Source: Callaeas wilsoni | Taxonomy: Eukaryota; Chordata; Aves; Passeriformes; Callaeidae | Reading direction: 5' to 3' | Length of the DNA stretch: 64,000 nucleotides | Assembly: GCA_013398955.1 (NCBI GenBank) | Contig: VWPU01012288.1 | Location: 62,001-126,000, forward strand | In this document: piece by piece, positions 54,110 through 64,000 of the stretch | Layout of the letters: each line of letters starts with the position of its first letter | How positions within the stretch are numbered: position 1 is the stretch's first letter | Made by a program: the position numbers and the translations under genes | Notes under the pieces: model-generated | Seen by the model: the letters and a program-made list of their open reading frames with translations, nothing else | Told to the model about the DNA's origin: nothing | Database searches by the model: none

Positions 54110-54328
54110 ACCAGAGGAAACAATACGCTGCTTTCCGGCTCTGCCAGAGACTCCTAGCATGACCATGGGCAAGTCACTTTATCTTTCGGTGCTGTTATTT
54201 GCGCAATGAAGATAACGATAATTCCTTTATCTGTATAGGCTTGAGGGGCAGGAACTACCTATTCAGATGCTGCCAGCACAATCTTTGCTTTGGCCCGCAG
54301 GCACTGCTGTAAGGCAAATAAAGAAAAG
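54110..54328 (+). mobile_element. MIR-type CORE-SINE with 3' tail
   Basis: ccggctctgccagagactcc, then gaccatgggcaagtcacttt, then gcgcaatgaagataacgata match in order the MIR core (ggctctgcca ... gaccttgggcaagtcactt ... tgtaaaatggggataat). The following ggcttgaggggcaggaacta, cagcacaat and actgctgtaaggcaaataaa match the 3' tail common in amniote MIR-like SINEs as I recall it. This is an ancient, immobile tRNA-derived SINE; MIR copies are sparse in birds. Its left boundary is uncertain. Confidence 0.7.
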
Positions 54329-57300
54329 AAGGAATACCTGCAAGCATTACTCCTGACAGCTGGCTTCTTCTATTTAAATCACAAGCAACTTGGTGATATC
54401 ACACTGAGCTCAAATATGGAACAAAAACTCTGTGTGAGTGACAAAAAGGAAAATTACGGGGAAATTTGTGGCAAAGGCTTGTTTTCATAATTTAATAACT
54501 CTCTTCAACTTCTGTTTCCAAGTAGAGGCACTAGTTCTGTGTTAAAGACAAGCAAAATTGCTTTCCTCTGCAAAACTGAAGAGATCACGACCGAGCAACA
54601 CAGGCTCAGGATGAACATCAACCTTTCGAACGGGATAAATGCAGCTGCATATGAAAGCATGGCTTTTGACTCTCTCACCCTGCAGAGGTATCACTTTTCT
54701 GCAGGAAGCAAATACAGACTCTTCTGACAAAATATGGCAGGCTTTTTCAGTCCCGTTAGTTTCTGAAGGTGTTGATAAGGATTTAGAGAGAAATTCAAGA
54801 ATATGCCAGAATGTTTCTAACATGCAAAACCAATTTATGGGACTCTCTAGTGCAATTTTTCCCCTTACTGCTAAAAGGACATGTTCTAAGCCTTTGTCTA
54901 CTTAAGCAGGTCACCACAGGCTCTGGAGGTCAGGGCAATGCTCTGATACCAGGAGAACAGCCTGAGCATCTGAGGGTGGGATTGCCACCCAGAAGTTAAT
55001 AGTCCCAACAGAGATTTCAGCTGTTTCAAATGGTAGCTGCACATGCACTCTCTATTGTATCCTGAGGTTTTGGTGACATCGTCTCATTCAGCATTCCCAT
55101 GACATTATAGAAAGATGGACGAAACACAAGTTTCACTGCATCCAAATTCCTCTTGGTTCACAACCACTGTCACAGGATTACAGATTTGGTTTTGGCAAGT
55201 TCTCCTTGTACTGATCACTTGCTTCCCCTCAGCTTTGTGACTGCTGGAAGAGAAAAGGGCATTTCAACATCAGTCACTGTGGGTTCCTCCTTCTTAGGAG
55301 TTTCTTGGCTCTCTTCTCCAAATGGGACCAGGGAATGACTTGGATAGACCTAAGGAAGTGCCCTCGTCCTTCCAACTCTCTCACCTTCATCTTCATTCAG
55401 TGTGTGGACTAGACCACCAAAAACTTTACTGAAGAATTAAAATACATGTATGTATGTCCTCATACATGCAATACATAAAACGCTTCCCTGTTTGGTATCA
55501 CCCTGCACATTTGTGACTCTCCTTTGACCAACCTTCATGCTGCAAGTGCTCATTGCATCTAGTGGCTGGCTGAAAATGTGCCTTGAAGACATCTGAAAGT
55601 AGTCCAAACAGCAGATGACAGGATGGGGTGGCTACTAGAGCTCACTGCACAAATACCAGCTGCTCACAGGCATTTGCCTGTATCCTTCACAGGTCTGTGA
55701 TGACGTTAGCTCCCACTTACTCTTGGAAAAAAGCAGCTTACAGCACCACTGAGAACTAACCACCCAGTACAGATGGGAGTTCATGAAGGTTTTCCTTCAG
55801 ACGATGCCTTGAGTCATCCACAGGAGTATCATCTCAAGATCAGATGTACAACATCTTGCATGGGTCCAAGGCTCAGGCTGTTTAGACTGAAGAGACAGAA
55901 ATCCATATGGGATCTCCACTATTCTGTTCCCCAGGCTGCTGCCTATTAACATGACTCTCTCTCCCTAAATGTTCCCTGCACCAATGTGAGATTCAAACAG
56001 TAAGTGGCATTAAAAACGTGAATGATGAATGCTATGCATCAGGCAGGATGATTAAATAACTATGTGTAGATTCTGGGGCATATTAGCTGCTCTGCCTTCT
56101 GACATGATAATTGATCATTCCTAATCTATAGCAGAAACAAAACAGAGATTACCTCCTCTCAAACAATTCAGCTTTTATTCTCCTTTGTTCATTCCCCCTG
56201 CCCCTCCCTCACACAAGGGGGAAGCCCATTAACTAGCTCTAACTGTTTTTAATTCAGTGGTATTGAAAATGGGATCCTAGCAATGCACGTAATTGATCCC
56301 GTTTCGCAGGACTGCCTTCCAAGGAGCAGCAAAGGTGAAGCATTCACATTATCAAGGTCACTGCAGTGAATGCAAGAATAACAAAGACTTGGATTTGCAT
56401 CAGGATTCAATTACAGTGAAGTATACAAATGTTGCTAGAATGCCCCCCCAAAATGAGAAGTACTCTAAGAGAGCTATACACAGCTAGGCAGAATTAATAA
56501 AAAGAGCTACATTTAAAATGGCTTAGTTAAAACCACCTACAAATACAGCGGACTCAACCAGAATGTGTTTTATGTTCATTTAACTTGAATTTGTAAATTT
56601 ATAGGCAGCAGGTAAAGCAAGATAATTTTAAATCAATACACCTAGATCTTAAGGCCAAAAGAGATCATTTAGCCCTCCCACAAAACACCACTGAATTTTC
56701 ATCTTCCTTTAAATCAATAACAATTCACTCCTGAGGACAGATTACCAAACTTCACCATGCAGTGACTTGCTGCCCATTGTGCCACTTGGTTAAAAAAACA
56801 AAACATTTTAAGAGATAACAGAACTTTGTTCTAGAAATTAGTACTGAAGAAAAAAATATGTTAAAAAAAAATCAATGCAACAGTTACTGTATGAGAGCAT
56901 GAAAAACAATAGAGAAAAGGACACTTTTAAATATAGATATACACACATGCACACTTCCATAAGCCACACAGAAAAAAAAATCAAGAAGAATCTTAAGTAA
57001 GGGTGTATGCTTCAAGCATACTTTTTAAAGCCAAATGTCTCTTGAAGACTGCCATTAAGTTTCCAAGCAATTTGGCAACATTTATCAGTTCATAAAAATT
57101 ACAAAAACAGCCCAGTTTTTAAAGGCCTGCAGATACTGAACTATCACATCTGATCAGTGGGAACTGCCCACATGCATTTTTATGCTGTACAGCACTGCAG
57201 TGTACAGAATTCAGCTCTGTGGATTACCCTCCTATGGGCCTGTTTCTATCAGTGAAGAATGCATCTGAGGAAAGAAATAAATTTTGCCCAGTGTTATCAT

Positions 57301-58649
57301 CCACTTGAACTACCACATAGCTAAGAAAACAGAAAAAAAAAATTCCATCCAGTCATTCAACTGCCAAGCAACTGCTTGCAGAGACATATTACTTTGTGTG
57401 GTATTCAATCCCTTCATTTACTGTACTCCAACCAAAATTACTCAATGCCTAACTTAAGCCTAACTTTTTGTGCATCACTCTGATAAGAACTTCATGTTAC
57501 TTACTTCCTTCTGCTGCTAAATGAAAGGAATGCTGACCACATAGGCACATCTTACCTTGTATCTCAAGAAAGACATTGCGATCATCCTTGCATGGTTTCC
57601 AGTGACTGCTTAGCCTGGTATCTGCTGCATAAATATGGACCACAAGTTCCCTCTGGATCACCAGGATGCTGCTCATTTAAAGCTGCTTGAGCTAGCTGCA
57701 TTCTCTTTTGTTTATTCTAAGACTATGGCCTTTAAAGTCTGGATGTGACATTTAAAAGGCCCAGTAAATGCCATATCCTCTCTCTACCATGACTCCTGTC
57801 TAACACAGCAGTGTATTATGATCTCAGTGATCTAATTCTCGAGATCATCTCTTTATTAACAAGACCCAGGATAGCCACTATGATAAAGCTCTGGGAACTC
57901 AAAAATACCTCAGTCAGTGACTCAATAATAAATCTGGTGTTCTCTGCTTCATCTTTTCCTCAGTAAGGCATGTCAAATAATGTACTACAACTATACACTG
58001 AATGACCTGGGCAAAAGGATTTTCAGAATGTGGGGAAGACACTGCATTGATAAAATTACAAAAATCAAAATTATTGTACTTCCATGCACAAGATAATCTT
58101 GCTTCCTCAACACTGGAGAAAAAAAAATTATGTTTAGAGCCAAAAATTCTAGAGCCCAAACAGAAACAAAAAGAGCAGCTGTGAAGACATTCAGAGGAAA
58201 AAAGTGTGATGCTCAAACCTACCTGAGACATCAGGCCCTTCCTTGCATTTGTCTGCATGAGAGGCTACTCACCAACTTCATCAAAAGTAGCTTCCATACA
58301 AGTAAGACAAGAATTTCATCCACTATGGGAAGGCAAAATATAATAAATCCCTGCAGGTACTGAAATAGCCAAAGCAATGAATGAAACAGAAGACCACTTG
58401 GACCTACAGTCAGCTGCAGGTTAACACAGAGAAAATCTACCCTTCCATTTCGGAAGAGATCCTATTTATGGTCTTCACCAGTCCTTCATTGGGAAGGACT
58501 CAGATGTACACGAAGATTCAATTCCCAACCCTGTATTCCTGTGTAGAGCTCTAAAAAGCAGTCAAAAAACATGGGAAATAAAGGAAGGACACAAATAAGT
58601 AAGTTACCTTTATGTCTCCACCTTGACTCCAGCGAAGCGTAGCGCCACT

Positions 58650-58800
58650 AGACCCTGGTGACTTTTGGTGTCTCCTTGGCCCTGCTTATGAACTGTTGGG
58701 TGACCTCGGGAAAAATCACTCTCTTTTGCAGCCTATAAATGTGCAGGAGGGACACTCCTGCTGCTCACAAAGCTCTACGAGGTTTGCAGTTAACATCTTC
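58650..58800 (+). mobile_element. MIR-like SINE fragment, diverged
   Basis: The blocks actgttgggtgacctcggga, then aaatcactct, gcagcctataaatgtgcagg and gacactcctgctgctcacaa follow the MIR core order (ctgtgtgaccttgggcaaatcact ... cctcagtttc ... tgtaaaatggggataat ... cctacctcaca). Weaker than the copy at 54.1 kb; boundaries are approximate. Confidence 0.45.
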
Positions 58801-60377
58801 TACTGCAGCACGTACAAACTCATCTTTGGTGGCAGCCTTAGGCCTGTGGCTGGAACAATCTCTCCCCTGAGATCTTCTTTGTCCATCCCTTCCCAAACAC
58901 ATTTAATTAAAAAGCCCTAAGTGATGAGTTTCTAGCTATGATCTTTTACTGAAAATCATCTTCCCTTGACAAGTTGTTCCTATTTTATTCCTAGACACGA
59001 CTTCCAGGCTTGCTTATTTCTGCAACATGCTGCTTCTACCCATACTTTCTTTGATGGGCTGACAAGGGAACATGTTTAATTCCCAGAAACAATTTTTTTC
59101 ATTCAGGGTGGCAGAGCCCCATGCCTGTGACATGTGTCTGGGGTTATTTCAGAGGCCTTTTCTCAGAGGCTCCCAAGAGTCAAGGTTTTTCTCCTCCAAT
59201 GCTGGCATGCAGAAATACCCTGCACGACAGCACAAATGAAGCACTACTCCCTCCTGGACGTGACCACTTTACTTTTTTTTTTAATGTGTGTAAATAAAAC
59301 AGGCAGAGGTGAATATTGCCGCCAGCAACACGTAAACCTCTGGAAATGCATAAATATCAGGAACCCACAAGATTATTGCAGCAGTGCTATGAAGACCATC
59401 TGGTATCTGTCCAAGTGCTCTCCTACCACCTGATGTTACAAATGCTTGGATGATGGGAGCCATCTCTGACGGGATCTTAAGTCTCCTAAACTAGATTAAT
59501 CTACATGAAGCATATAGCAAAGCTATAGATATTTCCTAACAGTCTGAAGTGCCAACTTTCATGATAAATATATGCATCCTATGTGCAATTATGCCTGTTT
59601 TCTAATAGCACTGAGACGGCTGCAAAATACTAATTACCAAATAAGAATTTAGCAATTATACTCCATCACACCTTTCTCCTGACATAGCTACGTTTAAATA
59701 AGCAAGGATTCGTTTTCAACATCATCAAAGAAAGAGGGGTTTTCTCCTTTGCTTTGTTCTAGCTTACCAAGTGTGATCATGGAATTAAAGAAGAGAAAAA
59801 AGCTTCCATTTGCTGAAGTACTGCCACTGCTTCCCTGAAGCCATTTCACTGCTGTTTAAGAAACACTGTTAACCCTTTTAGATAAATATCGGGGGGAGGA
59901 ACAATGTTACCTGAAACAAAAGCAATCTCACTAGCTAATTCCTCCTATTGTCCAGCCAGAATTTCAGTGTTTGTTATGAACTGTTTGCAGACTTACCTTT
60001 ACTTTAATTAGCAATACCACGAGATTCAAAGTATTGCCTATTTGTCTAATGCCGATGATGTTAGACAAAACCTCTTACCTGCATCATCTGTGGAGATACT
60101 GGCAAACAGCTTACAGCACAAGCAAAGAGTACAGAGAAGCTTCTTTCTGAAGCATGTGAGAGGGATGTAATGACAGAACTGTGCCTATGCCACTCAGACA
60201 TGGAGGTATTGTTCCCGCAGTGAAGTCAGTGCCAAACTCCCTGGTTGACTACAGTGGAAAGGGAATTAAGCCAGTGCTGAGCAATTGATACATCTCCCCT
60301 TTCAGTGTTACCTCCTGACATAAAAATAAATGGGCATCATGGTCATCTGCATAAGAAGCTGGTTAGGTGAGATTATA

Positions 60378-60420
60378 GCAAGGATAATGCAAACCAGTCC
60401 AAACCATTCTATGATTCTAA
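60378..60420 (+). mobile_element. CR1 3'-terminal tip, plus orientation
   Basis: accagtccaaaccattctat followed by gattctaaac matches the extreme 3' end of avian CR1 (ccaacccaaaccattctatgattcta). Only about 40 bases are recognisable, so it is either a very short 5'-truncated insertion or a decayed longer one. Confidence 0.6.
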
Positions 60421-62789
60421 ACATGAGAATCTGCAGCAGTGTGAAAGGATTTGCTGATGACAGCAATATTTTTCCACTGTTCATGCAGCATGGAGACAAA
60501 TATTGTGATCTATCTCTGTCTGCCTTTTCTGGAGTGCCATTTTATGACACAGTTAATGAATTAGCAAAAAAAAAAAAAGCAACAGCCCTGTATTGCAGCG
60601 ATTGCAAATGATCTTTGCCTTCCATCTTGGAAGAGGAGTAACAGAGGCCTGTGTTTGACCCCTTTATAAGCATTTTGCTTGTGACAGGGGGAGGTGGAAG
60701 GGAACTTGGAGTAAGCATCTAAAAATATAAGTGTGCAAATGATGCCATGATGTACGACTACTTTGTTTACCATAATCCTTATCCACAGATTTATCACCAT
60801 GCTCTTAACACGTGCTGTACATCTTTTCGTTCCTCTTCTCACCCCTACTTTCCCTTCTAATTGGAACTCAGTCTGTGAAACGTAATTAAAGCGCTCATAA
60901 ATACTGCCAGCAAGTGCACCCTTTTTCATCCAAGTAACTACTAACATCTTGGAGAAGACCTCATCAACCTCTGATAGAATATAGCCTAATGTATCTTCTC
61001 ACACACCCCACTCAGGACGGGGAAGTCAATCTTCCCACCTTCCACATAATTAAAGTCATCCACATTATGTACTTTTCCTTCACCACTCCCTCCCCTTCTC
61101 TGGCACATGTATTACCCAGTCATCAGCTGCTTTCCTTTCATCTGATTTATTCTGTTTCTAATCACTGAGCAAAATCCAGTACTTTCGAGAAGACCTGGAG
61201 CAGTCCTAGGCATCAGCTCAGTACCAGGTTTCTTATATTAAAAGACAGCACTTTCAACTCTCCTTTAAGAGGGATTATTTCCTGCAATCTACAGAGTTTA
61301 TTCATGCCTGGGAGTGAAAAAAAAATACCCTTTTCCATTCACAGTAAATGACTGTGACATTAACAATGAAATTCAATGGTACTTCAAAGGCTCCTATGGG
61401 CCCTAAAGGTTGTGCAAGGCAGCCTGGGGACTGAATAAAGCCCAGTTAACCCAACAGGTGGCTTCATTTGCTCTGTAAAAAATAGCTGCTGCTTCTCTTG
61501 GAGAGGAAAACACTCCTAGGCTCAGCCAAACGGCAGCTGTAAAATTGTCTGACTTGCGGCATCTCTAAAGTTTTCAAGCACCCTCATGGCAAAGGGAGAA
61601 GGCGGCTGCTGTGCATGCCAAAGCACTCCTCCTGCTAAGGCAAAGTGCACAGGACTTCCACGGTCCAGTGGTTTACGAGCCATGAGGCAGAGTAGCTGGA
61701 GATGGAGACAGGGAGACAGGAGACCTGATCTTTCCATACTTCAGATATTTGGATATTCTCCCATCCAACCCCTGGCACAGTCCCTTGGGCACCTGATTGG
61801 GGCTCAGCCGTGGGGACCAGAGAGCACAGGGCTGCGTGACCACAGAGTCTGACACAGCCCAGTGCAGTGATGCCCCTGGCTGGGAGGCAGCCACCTCACC
61901 AGGCCCTGGCAGACAGGCTCATGATCCAGGTTAAAAAGTTAGAGAGGCAGAGAAACCGGGAGGAGCCCCTGAAATCTTTGCTAATGCGCTCAAGCGGATA
62001 AACAAAGTGTCAGTGTCTTTTGCAGTTTATTACTGCTATCACTTGATTTTGTTAAGTGCTTTTTTTGGACTCATCAGTGAACAGTTGCCAAGCCACTCTA
62101 AATACTATTACTGCCAGAGGCCAAATAAAACTCAACTGTATTTACTGAACAGGTAGCAATTGCTCTCTTGCTAGATACCAAATCAAAACGATCAGGATTT
62201 TAGTTACATATAATCACCTGGCACTGGAATTTGTAACAGCTTGGAATGGACGTTGTCACATTATTAACAGCTCCCTTTCTAGCAGACAAAGCACAGTTCA
62301 CAAACCAGATATATTGAAGGCAACACCTCGCACTCGGCTGGACTTGGATCAAAGATTGTCTTCCCTGACAGAAGGTGCAGAAGAGGAAAGTAGGAAATTT
62401 TCACTGTTGCGAGCAATTAAGACTGGGAGCAAATGGGCCCCATGTCATGCTTTCCCCCAAGCTATTCAGCACACTTTAGCTCACTAAATGCTTTGGATAA
62501 ATACACTGTTGACTGACATTTCTATCTTTAACGCTGCAGTGAAACTGAAACCACAATAATACGGAAACTGATTCAGAAAAAGCAACCCCAAACCCAACAG
62601 TCCATCTCCAGTGGACTCTGGCCAGCCTCTCTTTTCTGCTCGTAAGTTAGTTTGGCAAACAGGTTAGGAAACATTTCCAATGCATCTTAGGTCTCCAGCC
62701 CTATGGGAAGGGTTCAGCAGGGGCAAGGAGCAACAAGAAGAGTCTCAACCCTCATGTCTGTCCTCTAACCCATCACACCGCATCTCCAC

Positions 62790-62870
62790 GCCTCAGTTTC
62801 CCCATCCATGAACCAGATGCCTGAAAAACCTCCCTGATGAAAGCAACGCATAAAGTTTTAGGCATCGAAA
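62790..62870 (+). mobile_element. Possible MIR core remnant
   Basis: cgcctcagtttccccatcca followed by tgaa resembles the MIR core phrase 'cctcagtttcctcatctgtaaa'. Flanks match poorly, so this may be coincidence. Confidence 0.3.
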
Positions 62871-64000
62871 CAGCAATTTACTGACATTAGGTACCCCTTC
62901 CAATGAAGCTGTATCTATCAGGTCTGCATACAGGAAAGCTGAGCCAACTTCCGTTTATTTGCATAATGACCATGTATTTAACTTTCCAATTTTGTCCTAA
63001 ATGAAGAACTGGACACTGTACAAACTGAATTTAAAATAGCAGTTCTCATTCATTGACCAATATCAGAAGACAGAGGAAGAATGTGAGGCCACAACAGATG
63101 CACAATTGTTATTAGAGCACAAATAATATTATCAACTGACTAATTTACGGGGAATTTGTTTTGTTTTATAGAGATGTTCTGCTGGGGTTGCAAATAGTAC
63201 TCAAAGCCCTTAGGGCTATTCGACTCTGGCAGAGTCCCTCTTGAAGCTTCAGCCAACATGTCGCAAAGGGTTTGGTGCAACACCTCTGCAGAAAGCACCG
63301 GACATTTTGTCCTTCATGCACACGCAGCTTTGCTAGTTGCTGTCTGCAGTTCTGGAAAGGCGGAGATAGGTCTGTGCCCTCATGTGCATCCTTGCCCAGT
63401 CATCCTCCAGTTCCTTTCCATCTCCTTGCAGGGGCTGAGTTGCACATGGGACAGAGTGATGTACAATAATTAAATAACCCAGTCATTTCTGCAGTGATAG
63501 TCTTCCAGTTTACTGAACTGAGTGAGAGTACCTCTGTGGAAACTGTCCTTGCATGGCCAGGTGTTTAAAGGCTCAGACCATAAGTCTCCAGCAAGGTCAG
63601 CAAACAATTTCATGCTCTTGGTGCCACCCCTCAGGAGAACAAGGCAGAACCACAGAGCCTCATGGCTTAATGATCCAAGGCAGGAATCCATTGAGGGGAA
63701 GGTGGAGCTCTGGAGATGACAGGATAATGGTGTGGTGCAGATCAGCCCCCTGTAATAATGCTAATGCTGAACTGTGTGGAAGGCAACTCAGGAAATAGAA
63801 TAATTAATAATCTGCTTGCTTGAGCAGCACTTTCTCTTCTTGGATTGAGGCAGACTGCAGAAAGTTGGAAAGAAGCTATGAAGAAATGGCATACAAAGTC
63901 CCATAAACCCTCGCAAACCAAAGGAGGGAGAGCAAGACCAGTTTTCTGCTTTTACCCAATTTAACTTTGCTTCCTTTCATCTCATGTCAAGGCAAAGAGC

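Larger units (their letters stand above)
43615..64000 (-). other. EPHA5 intron 5 (partial, more than 20 kb)
   Basis: From the second-FN3 exon to the end of the window no further Eph exon is recognisable. I looked on the minus strand for the expected first-FN3 exon (about 336 nt, Cys-containing KKCS/CTRC region) and did not find it. The intron holds a CpG-dense patch near 45.34-45.44 kb, an 18-bp tandem repeat at 48845-48890, CR1 and MIR remnants between 52.8 and 60.5 kb, and AT-rich unique stretches (for example about 62000-62560). ORFs up to 153 codons show no family motifs. Confidence 0.8.

Noticed and set aside
43615..64000. Search for the preceding first-FN3 exon and other ectodomain exons
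   Set aside because: No minus-strand segment shows the expected Cys-containing FN3 peptide with matching phase, so none is called.

Overview
This is a single-gene window from a vertebrate nuclear genome, most likely a bird. The minus strand carries twelve coding exons that join in frame, with consensus or near-consensus GT/AG splice sites. Together they encode the C-terminal half of an Eph-family receptor tyrosine kinase. The peptides match EPHA5 (chicken Cek7) as I remember it, and fit EPHA4, EPHA7, EPHA3 or the EPHBs less well. Support for a bird comes from a clear 5'-truncated CR1 LINE, remnants of other CR1 copies, a few eroded MIR/CORE-SINE copies, very low repeat density and fairly compact introns. 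A non-avian sauropsid cannot be excluded from this sequence alone.

Layout, in gene order (right to left). Positions 43615-64000 are a long intron with no recognisable EphA5 exon; the signal peptide, ligand-binding, Cys-rich/EGF-like and first fibronectin III (FN3) exons must lie beyond 64000. The second FN3 domain is on exons at 43490-43614 and 40516-40675. The transmembrane exon is at 36375-36477, with a tandem NAGNAG acceptor. An isolated 66-nt, frame-preserving, Cys-rich juxtamembrane exon is at 26857-26922. Juxtamembrane exons follow at 20167-20234 and 18705-18830. The kinase domain starts at the end of the latter and continues through 17491-17676, 13861-13922, 12850-13059, 10899-11048 and 6167-6360. 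The linker and most of the SAM domain are at 3068-3223. Positions 1-3067 are intron; the last exon (end of SAM and C-terminus) lies left of position 1. The twelve exons total 1606 nt, about 535 codons, and no disruption is seen. Exon numbers follow an 18-exon human EPHA5 model recalled from memory.

The product is a type I membrane receptor for ephrin-A ligands. FN3 domains lead to one transmembrane helix, a juxtamembrane segment with two regulatory tyrosines, a kinase with all canonical motifs, and a SAM domain.

Non-coding content: a repeat cluster at 52.8-54.3 kb (CR1 minus, an older CR1-like piece plus, then a MIR with its 3' tail), a second MIR-like piece near 58.7 kb, a CR1 3' tip near 60.4 kb, microsatellites, two short minisatellites and two small hairpins. 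There are also two CpG-rich patches (about 3.7-4.0 kb and 45.34-45.44 kb) and several AT-rich, TAAT-dense intronic blocks that could be conserved enhancers. I found no RNA gene, CRISPR array or second protein-coding gene, and no clearly novel system. The points most worth checking are the two splice-choice features at the membrane/juxtamembrane boundary and the intragenic CpG-rich patch.
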